Positions 53,463 to 63,754 of a stretch of 64,000 nucleotides of DNA are shown piece by piece; within the stretch, counting starts at the first letter, position 1, and every line of letters begins with the position of its first letter. Source of the DNA: Strongylocentrotus purpuratus. Lineage: Eukaryota > Echinodermata > Echinoidea > Camarodonta > Strongylocentrotidae. Both the position numbers and the translations under genes were made by a program. The notes below the pieces were generated by a model that was given only the letters and a program-made list of their open reading frames with translations, made no database searches and had not been told where the DNA came from. The stretch covers positions 25,400,348-25,464,347 of the forward strand of contig NW_022145601.1 in the NCBI RefSeq assembly GCF_000002235.5, in the 5' to 3' direction.

Positions 53463-54154
53463 TAGCCATCACATACTAGCACGAGCACACGCCCACACTA
53501 ATTTACGCAAGCGCGCGCGATCGTGCACGCACAAACACACAACACACTTTTTTTCTTTTTTTTTAAACAATTTTGTTTTATTTCTCCAGATGTGTAATAC
53601 AAACCATGACATACAATTGAATAAAATAAACGTGTTCAATTTTGATGCTTTTACATAAACATAATTAAACACAAACTTATTTGGAGTATAATATAACTTA
53701 GCAACAAAGTAAACGTATAAGTACCTAAACATAATATGTCAATTGTAAATGTTATTTACTTATATATTACAAAAAAAAACAAATCTGGAGATAATTTTAA
53801 TGAAACAATCCTGCCCCCTCCCTGCCCCCTCCCTGCCCCCTCCATCACACAGACATACTCACCCTCTATCACACAAACATACTCACCCACTCACACACAT
53901 ACTCACCCACCCACCCACCCACCCCCCCCCCCACACACACACACAGTACTCACTCAGTGGATGTCTGCCAACATTCTCAACTTAAGAAAAATATACTAAA
54001 TAAGTTATCCAGGCCGCAAAATCGAGTTACGCTTTTAACAAGCTCACGGAGGAGAAGAAAGCAAATCTTAATTAATCTTAAGCCGCTCCCACTTTAAAAA
54101 TGTGATCCTAGCTTTCCCATTTTAATTGCTATTTTCTTTTCCTCATCCCTATAC

Positions 54155-55261
54155 TTAAAAATGCTTTTTTTTCATCTTTTCTAAAGTTAGTACTCGCCCC
54201 CCCCCCCCCGATCTTGACATAAATGTAACATACTTCACCATGAAAATGATAGTATTACACATTTTTATTCTATATGAACTACCTACCAACCCAACAAATA
54301 TATCTCGCCATTCTAAATCTTTAATTTCATCTAACTCAAAAAGTTGTATTAAAGCCTGCCATAACCTTTGAACGCTCCCACAAGATAAAAATAAATGTTT
54401 GTATGTTTCTATTTCCTGCTTACAAAACGAACATAAATTATCACCAACAAAACCAAATCTATGAAGATGCTCATTAGTGTATATGGCTCCATGCAATAAT
54501 TTAAATTGAAATTCACGTTGTTTTCTAATGAGTATAGTAATTCTTGGTCTAACAAATATTTCTTTTAATTCTTTATCTATAAAATCATAATAATTTTGCC
54601 CATCCCTTACCTGCAAATCATACGTTCGTTGCAGTGCTTTGATGAAATAATCATAGATTGTTCTTGAACCCACATCCACAAACTGTATTTTTTTACTAGA
54701 AATATGGAAATAAGTATTAAAGCTTATCAAATCAACCTCGAGGAATTCTATTAACCCTGAATCATCCTTCCATAACCTGGGTATCGCATCATAAATATCA
54801 ATAATCATAAGCAAATTATTACCTTTCATACCGAGGTTCATAAAATATTTAACAGGCTTAACATGACCTTTCTCAACCAAATGATTCAGTTGAACAATCC
54901 CTCTTTCAAACAAGTATCTATCAAATATACTTTTTCCATTTATACATATATTCTGATTATTAAAAATAATTGGATTAATATAACCCTCCAAATATCTTAA
55001 ATTACTTGTCTCTTGCCATGCTTGCAACATTTCCATATAGTATGGTGGAATATCTAAAACGAGTTTAATCTTGTTTAAATCATAATCACATAAACAAATA
55101 AATCTACCACCCACAAACTGTAAGCAATGATCAAAAAACAATTTCCATCCCAAACTTTTCTCTCCATATGAAAGACGTTTTATCCACATTATGCGCTGTA
55201 TTTTAACGGACATTTCAAAATTAATCATTCTTAATCCTCCAAAGTCATAATCCTGATACAT
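54155..55261 (-). CDS. LINE C-terminal domain
   Basis: A 368-codon frame. The start FGGLRMINFEMSVKIQRI (residues 8-25) is the conserved block after the thumb of L1/Tx1-type proteins. The zinc-knuckle-like CSFCKQEIETYKHLFLSC lies near residues 280-297, followed by VQRLWQALIQLF. The end is disturbed by a GGGG-coding G run (54,197-54,208), after which the usual C-terminal helices are missing; this is probably a shift caused by homopolymer growth. The preceding RT part is in another frame. Confidence 0.8.
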   Translation of the reverse strand: MYQDYDFGGLRMINFEMSVKIQRIMWIKRLSYGEKSLGWKLFFDHCLQFVGGRFICLCDYDLNKIKLVLDIPPYYMEMLQAWQETSNLRYLEGYINPIIFNNQNICINGKSIFDRYLFERGIVQLNHLVEKGHVKPVKYFMNLGMKGNNLLMIIDIYDAIPRLWKDDSGLIEFLEVDLISFNTYFHISSKKIQFVDVGSRTIYDYFIKALQRTYDLQVRDGQNYYDFIDKELKEIFVRPRITILIRKQREFQFKLLHGAIYTNEHLHRFGFVGDNLCSFCKQEIETYKHLFLSCGSVQRLWQALIQLFELDEIKDLEWRDIFVGLVGSSYRIKMCNTIIFMVKYVTFMSRSGGGGRVLTLEKMKKKHF

Positions 55262-55325
55262 TATTGCCCATTTAATTCTATCTTTCCCCCTCCATATGAA
55301 TTCGAATGAAATTTTTGCAACTTCT

Positions 55326-56063
55326 TTATATACCCAATGAGGGACAATAACGAGAGATGAAATATAATTTAATTTTGAAAGCGCATAAAAAAAATTTGAA
55401 ATGTATTTTACCCATAATAGTTAAATCTCTTTGTTTCCACCATACAAGCAATTTTTTTATTTTACTTAGAATTTCTTTATAATTCAAATCATCTTTTAAT
55501 CTTCGATCTAATGAATAACTAACCCCTAAAATATGTATTTCCTTAACCAAATTTCCTAATAAAGGCCCATCAGGTTTGTTCTCATCCTCACCCATCCACA
55601 TAAAATGTGTCTTTGTTTTATTCACTTTAAGACCACTAATTTTTTCAAATGATTCAAAAATATATTGCAACCTTCTAACCGAATCAATATCCTTCAAAAA
55701 TATTGTCATATCATCTGCATATAACACTTGCCTCATTTCAGATTTTCCAAATGTAATCCCTTTAATACCGTTGTCCCTCCTTACTGCATGCGCCAAAATT
55801 TCGATGGCAACCAAAAACAAATATGGCGATAATGGATCCCCTTGCCTTACTCCCCTTTCTATTTCAAAATACCCCGTGGAGTGACCACCGTTCATAACAC
55901 AACTACTTATCCCTCTATACAATAATTTTACCCAAGAGCAAAATGAATCTCCAAAACCGAACAATTTCAATATTTGAAATAAATATCTATGAGATACAGA
56001 GTCGAAAGCTTTCTCAAAATCCACTGCACACAAAAACCCTTTCCCTTGTTCCCCATAATGCAT
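55326..56063 (-). CDS. LINE reverse transcriptase, palm and thumb
   Basis: A 245-codon frame with RT motifs in order: AVDFEKAFDSVSH (motif A, first catalytic D) near residue 13, GVRQGDPLSPYLF (motif B) near 70, VLYADDMTIFL (motif C, catalytic YADD) near 113, LKVNKTKTHFMWMG (motif D) near 144, ILGVSYS near 174, and WWKQRDLTIMGKIHF in the thumb. All catalytic residues are present. The frame is broken at both sides, so no full protein can be made from this copy. Confidence 0.9.
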   Translation of the reverse strand: MHYGEQGKGFLCAVDFEKAFDSVSHRYLFQILKLFGFGDSFCSWVKLLYRGISSCVMNGGHSTGYFEIERGVRQGDPLSPYLFLVAIEILAHAVRRDNGIKGITFGKSEMRQVLYADDMTIFLKDIDSVRRLQYIFESFEKISGLKVNKTKTHFMWMGEDENKPDGPLLGNLVKEIHILGVSYSLDRRLKDDLNYKEILSKIKKLLVWWKQRDLTIMGKIHFKFFLCAFKIKLYFISRYCPSLGI

Positions 56064-56645
56064 AGAATAAATAACATGTCATCTATCAATCGTACAGCTT
56101 CCCCAATATTTCTATCTTTTATATATCCAACTTGATCATGATGAATTATTTCATTTAAAACCTCTTTCATTCTTTTTGCTAGAACTTTAGATACAATTTT
56201 ATAATCTACATTCAAAAGCGTGATGGGTCGATAATTTTTTATATGGAGAGTATCTTTCGCTTCCTTCTCAATTAAGGTAATTACCCCTTGTTTTTGAGAT
56301 GCCGTTAATTCCCCCCTTTCGTATGTTTCATTCAATACTTCTACTAACAAATCACCCAAAGCTGGCCAAAAAGTATAATAAAATTCAACTGTTAACCCAT
56401 CATTTCCCGGGGTTTTATTCAATTTCATTTCTTTTAAAACTTTCAAGCATTCATCTTTAGTTAATTTACCTTCATAGATTTCCCTATTGTCTTCATTTAA
56501 CTTTGAAATATCATTGAAAAAGAAAGGGTCGTTTTGATTTATATCAGCCCTTAAAGAATATAAATCTTTATAAAATAGTTTAATTTCCTTTAAAATTTCC
56601 TCCTTATCTCTAGTAGTTTCCCCATTTTCTTTGCACACCTCCCTA
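55967..56645 (-). CDS. LINE reverse transcriptase, finger region
   Basis: The minus-strand frame (open from 56,704, but its first 20 or so codons are a CA microsatellite) reads KLTKDECLKVLKEMKLNKTP then GNDGLTVEFY near residue 98, NYRPITLLNVDYKIVSKVLA near 159, and HDQVGYIKDRNIGEAVRLID near 192. These are RT motifs 0 to 2. The last 30 codons are off frame with the next segment. Confidence 0.85.
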
Positions 56646-56690
56646 ACACACACACACACGCACGCACACACACACACACACACAAACGAA
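56643..56690. repeat. CA microsatellite
   Basis: ACACACACGCACGCACACAC-type run at the LINE 5' edge. Confidence 0.95.
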
Positions 56691-56705
56691 CAAACAACAA
56701 ACAAT

Positions 56706-57690
56706 ATTAGAGAAAGAAGACGATTCGTTGTACCGTTCTCGAAAATAATCCTCGTCTGAATTCAGTTCTCCCCCCCCCCCCCTCCCGCGCGGAGCGCGGG
56801 AGCTTTTACGTTTCATGAAATCATTAGAGAAAGAAGACGATTCGTTGTACCGTTCCCGACTCTTAATCCTCGTCTGAATTCAGTCCCCCCCCCTCCCGCG
56901 CGGAGCGCGGAAGCTTTTACGTTTCATGAAATCATTAGAGAAAGAAGACGATTCGTTGTTCCGTTCTCGACTCTTAATCCTCGTCTGAATTCAGTTCACC
57001 CTCCCCTCCCGCGCGAAGCGCGGAAGCTTTTACGTTTCATTAAATCATTAGAGAAAGAAGACGATTCGTTGTACCGTTCTCGACTTTTAATCCTCATCTG
57101 AATTCAGTTTTTTCCTTCTCCCCCCCCCCCCCTTCCTCCCGCGCGAAGCGCGGAAGCTATTACGTTTTATTAAATCATTAGGGAAAGAAGACGATTCGTT
57201 GTTCCGTTCTCGACTCTTAATCCTCGCCTGAATTCAGTTCCCCCTCCCCTCCCGCGCGAAGCGCGGAAGCTTTTACGTTTCATTAAATCATTAGAGAAAG
57301 AAGACGATTCGTTGTACCGTTCTCGACTTTTAATCCTCATCAGAATTCAGTTTCCCCCCCCCCCCCCTTCCCTCCCGCGCGAAGCGCGGAAGCTTTTAAG
57401 TTTCATTAAATCATTAGAGAAAGAAGACGATTCGTTGTTCCGTTCTCGCCTCTTAATCCTCGTCTGAATTCAGTTCACCCTCCCCTCCCGCGCGAAGCGC
57501 GGAAGCTTTTACGTTTCATTAAATCATTAGAGAAAGAAGACGATTCGTTGTACCGTTCTCGACTTTTAATCCTCATCTGAATTCAGTTTTTCCCTTCCCC
57601 CCTCCCTCCCGCGCGAAGCGCGGAAGCTTATACGTTTCATTAAATCATTAGAGAAAGAAGACGATTCGTTGTACCATTCTCGACTCTTCA
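56706..57690. repeat. Satellite C array 4, about 9 units, reverse orientation
   Basis: GACGATTCGTTGTACCGTTC recurs near 56,718, 56,837, 56,947, 57,059, 57,190, 57,304, 57,427, 57,538 and 57,659 (mean period about 118). Units are more alike than in the other arrays, and alternate between CGTTGTACC and CGTTGTTCC, hinting at a two-unit higher-order repeat. Confidence 0.95.
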
Positions 57691-57699
57691 TTTCTTTAA

Positions 57700-57953
57700 A
57701 AGGGGGTTGGTTTGTTTCTCTCTCTCTTTGCACTCCTGAGAAATGTAAAAAGGAGGTAATAGAATATCTTGAATATCATAGAAAAATTGATCAAATCCCG
57801 GGATCAAATTCCTGAAAATCCTGCTAGCTTTGAAAGCTCATTCAGGATTATTTCATTTTGAAAAGTAAAAGCATTGGCCCCCAGTCCCCCTTGATCAACT
57901 AGAGCTCACCTGAAATTGGGGGGGGGGGGGTGTGGTACATTTAGCAGTGTTCC

Positions 57954-57987
<34 letters not shown>

Positions 57988-58150
57988 GGGGGGGGGGGGG
58001 GGTCTCCAAGGTAGGAAAAGCAAGCGAAAAGCCGGCAAAAGGGGGATTTAGAAATGTTGGCAGTCCTGAGATAGGGTGGGGGTGCGTCCAAAGGGAGGGA
58101 ACGAGCGTACGCGTACCCTAAATAACACTAAGTGGGGGGGGAGCCGGGCA
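57700..58150. mobile_element. Type P G-rich repeat
   Basis: GCACTCCTGAGAAAT, a T run followed by a G run, GGTCTCCAAGG, AATGTTGGCAGTCCTGAGAT and GCGTACCCTAAATAACACTA with GCCGGGCAT match 32,930-33,150. Confidence 0.75.
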
Positions 58151-58614
58151 TCTACTGTACATGAAGGCACTTTTTAAGCGCTCGCGCGCTGGCGCGCTTT
58201 ACGTCTGGGCTATAATAATACCATGCAAAATAACAAAAAATTATTCTGAAGTTTGAAAAGTGCTTGTTCGCGCACGTCGCGCAACTACTCTTAATGATCG
58301 TGACATACTGTATACGTGTAGGCTTTATAGTTTTACATACATAAAAAAATAACTCATTTCTCATGCATTATGCTAAAATTGAAACAATCACATTTTTTTC
58401 TTCTTCTTCTTCTTCCTTTTTTTTCTCTCTTTTTTGTTGTTGTAATATCAGGGGGGATGATTGTACAGGCCACCCCCCTACTTCAAGCCAGGGGGGATGC
58501 AGCCCCCCCCCATCCCCCCGGGATTTACGCCCCTGTATCTAATTGTAGTCAACATGGGCAGTTAAGTACGTTGACACGCATGATCAGTCGGCGTTCGTCG
58601 TGTTCTCGTCCACT

Positions 58615-58787
58615 CAGATGCGTACGCAGGGGGGGGGGGGGGGGAGTTTGGGGTTAAACCCCCCCCCCCCCACAACGGAACAAAATGTCAAATTTTCAAA
58701 TTTCGAGACCAAAAAACCAAAAAAAAAATGTCCTCTTACCCCCCCCCCCCCCCCCCCCCCCTTGAAAAAATCCTGCGTACGCCACTG
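58615..58787. mobile_element. hAT-like MITE (type A), perfect TSD
   Basis: Ends CAGATGCGTACGCAGGGG and CTGCGTACGCCACTG with exact CGTCCACT at 58,607-58,614 and 58,788-58,795. It holds CAAATTTTCAAATTTCGAGA between C runs. Confidence 0.95.
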
Positions 58788-59227
58788 CGTCCACTCTATC
58801 TAAAAGTCCTTATTAACACGATATATGCGACAACGAAAATGATTGTGTGTGGGCGTCTGTGTGTAGGCTTCGTCATTGTTTTGTGTTTTAATTTGGGGAG
58901 GTGGGGAGGGGGGGGGTATTACGATTATATTTATTCATTCAAAATCTTCCCCCCCCCCCGGGTCAGGCTACATTACCTTTAAAGGAAACCGCATCCCAAG
59001 AAATAACTATTTATTCCGAGATATTTTTTGTATTCTTGCCCAATAATAAAAAAGATTCCCCACCAAAGCGTACGAGAGAAGCATACACCAAGAATAATGT
59101 ACAGTTTCTCAGCATGGGCATAGCCATTTCCTTCAGTACGTGACGTACTAAGCGAAGTCGTTTATCAAGTAAATGTATTCAAAATTTATGGATGCTTCCT
59201 ACCCAGGTTTGTGTGGTGATTCACTTC

Positions 59228-59540
59228 AATAGGCCATTTTCGTAATGTAACCAAATTTAATGTATAAGTCTTTGTGAAGTCCCTCTATACAAATTATTTT
59301 ATTCATCTGATAGGAATAATAGTATTTCAATAGTCAGAACGCAAACTGCATATTATATTAAGTGGTGTTAGGTAGGTCAAGCCATAATGTTTGTCCTACC
59401 TGGCAAAAACTAATGTACGCAGTTTGGATTCTGTCAATTGAAATACTTTTATCTTTATCAGGTGAATGAAATAATTTGTATTGAGGCACTTCACAAAGAC
59501 GTATGCATTTAATTTGGTGACATTGCGAAAATGGCCTATT
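59228..59540. mobile_element. Hairpin MITE (family M), complete
   Basis: AATAGGCCATTTTCGTAATG and CGAAAATGGCCTATT are the ends; TCAATAGTCAGAACGC is mirrored by the GATTCTGTCAATTGAA inside. Confidence 0.85.
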
Positions 59541-59939
59541 AAATTCAAGGTTTATTAAAATATATATTCGCAGCCGTTGGTGGCTGATTTGCGATATAGT
59601 TCACAGATAAAAACACGCAAAGTTACAAAATAAACATATCAATTACAATGAACAAAGATTGACATAAATTTAAAACAAAATAGAAATTTAGAGTACAGAA
59701 TTACAGTTGAAAATAATTGTAGTTTAGGGAATTAATCACCTAAATAAAAGAAATAGAAAATAATTTCTTTCCCACCTTGCCTCGTAGATACACCTGTTGA
59801 GTACCGACACTTGGAACATATATCAGTATATCACAAGTAGTAGTTCAAATATTGCACAGCACCCGTAGAAAGAATATGTAAGACCATGTACAAATTAATG
59901 ACGATTATTTGCGAATTAAGTAAGGAAGAATAAACTTAG
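59541..59939. other. Block V non-coding sequence
   Basis: Conserved with 37,131-37,534; nothing recognised. Confidence 0.5.
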
Positions 59940-60120
59940 TGGCCCGAATTCACAAAGGAGGTTTGTCGACAAGCCTTGGTTTTCGTACGTTATATGACGC
60001 GTTTTACGCGTTTTTTACAAACCTGGTTTGTAAAGAACAAAAGGAGGTTTGGCGAAACAAAAGGAGGTTTGAGCTCAAACCTTGGTCTGAGCTCAAACCT
60101 TGCTTTGTGAATTCGGGCCA
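59940..60120. mobile_element. MITE with TGGCCCGAATTCACAAAG ends, copy 2
   Basis: Two inner GGAGGTTTGGCGAAACAAAA units (the second followed by GAGCTC), one fewer than at 37,535. Confidence 0.9.
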
Positions 60121-60718
60121 TAACCTCTATAAAGTAATAAGGCCTCAGAACCGAGTAGAGGATCAAGCGAAGAAATAGGACAATAATTAAGATGAAGCTG
60201 AATCAGCTATGCTACATAGTAGTAGGAGACCAGCCTGTAGGTCCCGTGACCAATCTCGGGGAACAAAGGTTTGAAAGTGTTTTTGTGTTCCCTGATGAAT
60301 ACCGAACAATTTTGACTTGGGCTGCCCCCTTGAAAATCCCAGGCATTTTCGTGAGGGGTCAACAAAGGTCATACAGGGTAGAAATTCAAATATATTCCAA
60401 TCTTGTCGATATACATTTCAAACTACTCGTCTGGTCATGAGGATTGAAAAAATGTATAGTTTGCTATACCTCCGACCTTAAATGAGGGCGCTATGGTCAA
60501 AAACGTTGAAAGGTCAACACACTTTTGACTGGTGGTCAAATTCACCAACACGGTTAACCTTATCAAATTTCATATCAAATTACTCGTCTGGTCATAAGGA
60601 TTACAAAAATGTATAGTTTGTTATACCTCTGACCTTAAGTGAGGGCGCTATGGTCAAAAAGGTCAATGCACTTTAGACTGGTGGTCAAATTCACCAACAC
60701 AGTTAACATCGTCCGATT

Positions 60719-60965
60719 CTAATGATTTTAGTGTCTAATAATATGTTTTCTGACATAACAAATTCAACTAAGCAACTTTTAAAACCCAAAGTGGTTGCCA
60801 TAACCTTGAAATTTCCCTCAAACCCATGGATAAGAAGTTATATGTTTGTCACCGAAACGGCAGCCATTTTGAATGTACATGGTTAAGATAAGTACTTTTA
60901 ATTTTGAAAGTTGTATAGTTGAATTTGCCGTGTCAGAAAACATATTATAAGACACTAAAATTTGT
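60719..60965. mobile_element. MITE with TTTTAGTGTCT ends, complete
   Basis: ATTTTAGTGTCTAATAATAT and ATATTATAAGACACTAAAAT form the ends; GTTTTCTGACATAACAAATT is mirrored by AATTTGCCGTGTCAGAAAAC. Confidence 0.85.
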
Positions 60966-60999
60966 GCCAAATTCTTCTTTTTTTCCCCTCTTTTTTTTA

Positions 61000-61062
61000 A
61001 ACCAGGGGTGGGGGCCAGGCCCGCCGCCCCCCCCCCCCCCCTCCCCCGTGGATCCGCGCCCT
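61000..61062. mobile_element. G/C-rich hAT-like right end
   Basis: ACCAGGGGTGGGGGCCAGGC, a C run, and CGTGGATCCGCGCCCTG. Only the right end is convincing. Absent from block V copy 1, where this region is deleted. Confidence 0.5.
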
Positions 61063-61722
61063 GATTTATAAATATAATGGATTCATAAGTATTTAAGAGG
61101 TGAACAAAGTGCTTGGAAAATTTTGTTTAAATATTGGGTCAAGAAAATGGGGATTTGCCTCTTTGTTTGCATTTTAATTGCAAAAAAGCGATATGTATCG
61201 TATCTGTAGAAAAAACAGTTGCTTAACTTTTATGTTGACATGTTTTGTTCTTGGGCGGAATTGAAATATATTGATATGTTTATAGTAACAGATATTGAAA
61301 ATGAAATGATTTTGTATAATAGCAATATTAAAAATAAGAACGAGTTATTGTATTTTTCAAAGTGGATAAGAAAAAATATTCTTAAAGTCAAACAAGTCTT
61401 AGTGGCTTGTAAGAAGGTTTCGCTTTTTGGAAGATTGTATCCAAATTAATTGATACTTTGTTTAATTTTAAAATCTTTTTGTACGAAAACATTATTTTAA
61501 TAGGTCATGAAATAGAGAGAAGAGAAATGAATCTTGTAAATATTATTTTATACTTTGCTCAGTTTATTATCTATAGAAACTATATGAGAGAATGTTTTGG
61601 AAGTGAAAAGCACAGGATACATGCTATATATTTGATAGAAGAATTAAAGGTAGAAATTCGCACCTATCTCAATAAAAGAATTTCCGTTTCGGTTTAATAA
61701 AATTTGGAGTGGACTATTAGGC

Positions 61723-61753
<31 letters not shown>

Positions 61754-61755
61754 AG
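61063..61755 (+). mobile_element. LINE 3' fragment (Tx1/L1-like), copy 2
   Basis: As at 38,563-39,190 but longer at the 5' side by about 80 bases. Frames 61,219-61,449 and 61,458-61,697 cover the C-terminal region; a missing T near 61,430 shifts the frame where copy 1 is open. The tail is AAAATTTGGAGTGGACTATT and a shorter (ATT)n run. Confidence 0.75.
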
Positions 61756-62953
61756 AAATGTAATCAAAAGAAATTCGATACAAACGAAGTAACACATTTT
61801 TTGTCTTTAATTTAGTTAGTGATTATGTCACATTAGTTTCATTTTTTTTTAATGATATGTTACAATTGCATGAATTCTGTATATAAACACTGTTTTAAAT
61901 AGCTGTTATTTTATGATATGAACAAATAAAGTCCCTCGAAAGAGGATAAATAAAAGGAAAAATCTCTCTCTCCCTCTCTCTCTCTCTGTCTGTTTACGAT
62001 TTATATGCTTAAAAATTATTTAGATATGAGATTAGATAAAATGAATGTCATTGCAATGACTTACATAACACAATACAAAGACCAATGATAATAAATAGTA
62101 CAACACAAAGATTTTTAATTTAATTGTTATTCAAATATTAGACGACTTAAATATTTTTAAAACACATTCTATAAATATATCACTAGAAAAGAAATGTTCA
62201 TATAATATTAAATACTGTAAACGACTTTTGATGCAAAAAATAAAATGTAAGGAAACCAAACATCCTCATAATTGTGGTACTATAGGACTGCAAATAAAGC
62301 GCAAGCTACATTCTAGTTGTAATTTTTTCCCGAAAGGCTATGATATAGCACATAAATTAGTTAGTTTGACCCCTCCCCCTCCCCTCTCCAATAGTACCTG
62401 CTGTCTCTAAGAAGCACAAGACTATACAATGCGTCCCAGAAAAAAACGAAACCTAGAATTATCGATGTTTTATTATAACTTAATCATACTTATAATTAAT
62501 AAATGACACATATTTGTAAAGCTTACATCCTCCTCTTTCATTTGACGCCACTCATATTTCACGCAGGAGTGATTAAAAATAATTTAAAGAGACATTTTTT
62601 GATGAAATATGCACTGATCACATTCTGGTCAAATAACATAATAAATTATTATATCAACATCAATAGCAACCAATAATGTATTAATCTAAAAAGAACTATA
62701 CAATTAGAAGTTCAGATTGAGTATTAGTCTCTATAATGTAGAAATGTTAGTGGTGTGATGTATACAAAATTGAAACTAGATTCTCAATGAGTTATTTTCT
62801 CTAAAACGTGCAAGATCTCAGTTGAATATCGAGCATTTTTGTATCATCATCGTCGTCATTATATTAAACCGAAAGCGATTAGTCTCTGATATCGACGATT
62901 GTTCCGCTCAGACTTCATCTTAGTCCGGTAGACGGTACCATGTACCATGTACA
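61756..62953. other. Block V non-coding sequence
   Basis: Conserved with 39,200-40,404, with a CT run near 61,965. No gene recognised. Confidence 0.5.
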
Positions 62954-63392
62954 TGACCTGGCAAAGTTGATAAGTTCAAGGTGTTTTTGTTGATTTGTGT
63001 TCTAGATGGGTTTAGAAGTAAATTGGGCAACTTTTTTAATAGCCAAATTAGCATAATCATCTAATTATCATATGTGCAATATGTAATAATAATGCTAATC
63101 TCAATCCAAGAAGCCTGAAAACATGGATAATGTTACTTTTCAAGGGTTTTCTATGACGAGGAATTCGTTTATGACACCAGTATTTATTTTTGAGTAATGC
63201 AATTGTCTTAAATAGCATGATGAGCTAATTAGCATATTTTTGATATATGGACTTTATTGTCATTGTTTATCTATAAAGCCTATTACATGGTGCAATGCAA
63301 CATTGAAAATGACCTTTTGAAAGACTACACCTTTTGAAAGACTACACATTTTCAGGCTTCCTGGATTGAGATTAGCAACATTATTACATATT
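62954..63392. mobile_element. Palindromic element, copy 2, truncated
   Basis: GACCTGGCAAAGTTGATAAG to TTATTACATATT; the outer right arm is missing past the G-rich element start. Confidence 0.8.
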
Positions 63393-63490
63393 CAGGGGCG
63401 TAGACAACGGGGGGGATGAGGGGGATGCATCCCCCCCACCTCACAAGGTGGGGGGGATGGCATGTACAATCATCCCCCCCCCCCCCAGGT
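63393..63490. mobile_element. G-rich hAT-like end (composite-element family)
   Basis: CAGGGGCGTAGACAACGGGG, then GGATGCATCCCCCC and GGCATGTACAATCATCCCCC. The last words match the inner right end of the 5.15-kb composite (58,455-58,510, reverse). A right end is not found. Confidence 0.6.
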
Positions 63491-63529
63491 TTTGGGGAAT
63501 GATATTTGCTTACTTAATAAGTCATAATG

Positions 63530-63640
63530 ATGATAATAATAGTAATAATAATAATGATAACAATTATAATATTAATAATAATAATAATTATGATGATGAT
63601 AATAATAATCCTCATCATTATTGTAATTGTGTTTATTGTT
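63530..63640. repeat. AAT/GAT microsatellite
   Basis: About 110 bases of ATAATAATGATGAT-type sequence. Confidence 0.9.
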
Positions 63641-63754
63641 ATTAGCCGCATTCACACGGTGAAAGCCAATTCAGACGGTAAAAAAAAGAAAATCTTACAA
63701 GTATTTTGTGGTTATTTTGTGATTTGGAAACCACAAGATAACCACAATATTAAA

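Larger units (their letters stand above)
54040..56645 (-). mobile_element. 5'-truncated LINE, Tx1/L1 group
   Basis: The minus strand codes for a reverse transcriptase and C-terminal domain in three frames (56,704-55,967; 56,063-55,326; 55,261-54,155). Two frame changes lie near 56,050 and 55,330. The apurinic endonuclease and any ORF1 are missing; the 5' edge meets a (CA)n run (56,643-56,690) directly next to satellite array 4. The 3' limit is not sharp and no ATT tail was found. Order of motifs and the C-x2-C...H...C knuckle fit Tx1/L1 elements. Confidence 0.85.
53383..58535. mobile_element. 5.15-kb composite hAT-like element, perfect TIR and TSD
   Basis: The left end CAGGGGCGTAAATCC (53,383-53,397) and the right end GGATTTACGCCCCTG (58,521-58,535) are exact 15-bp inverted repeats. 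TATCTAAT lies directly outside both (53,375-53,382 and 58,536-58,543), an exact 8-bp TSD. In order it holds a small inverted repeat (53,420-53,462), CA-rich microsatellites, a LINE on the minus strand (about 54,040-56,645), satellite C array 4 in reverse orientation (56,706-57,690), a type P repeat (57,700-58,150), and G/C-rich end sequence. No hAT transposase was seen, so it is non-autonomous or a nest of later insertions. Confidence 0.9.
58826..63390. repeat. Duplication block V, copy 2
   Basis: See copy 1 at 36,063-41,160. This copy keeps the whole family M MITE and the full TTTTAGTGTCT MITE and ends where a G-rich element begins at 63,393. Confidence 0.95.

Noticed and set aside
55576-55884. 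Plus-strand frame of 102 codons
   Set aside because: Shadow of the LINE reverse transcriptase on the minus strand.
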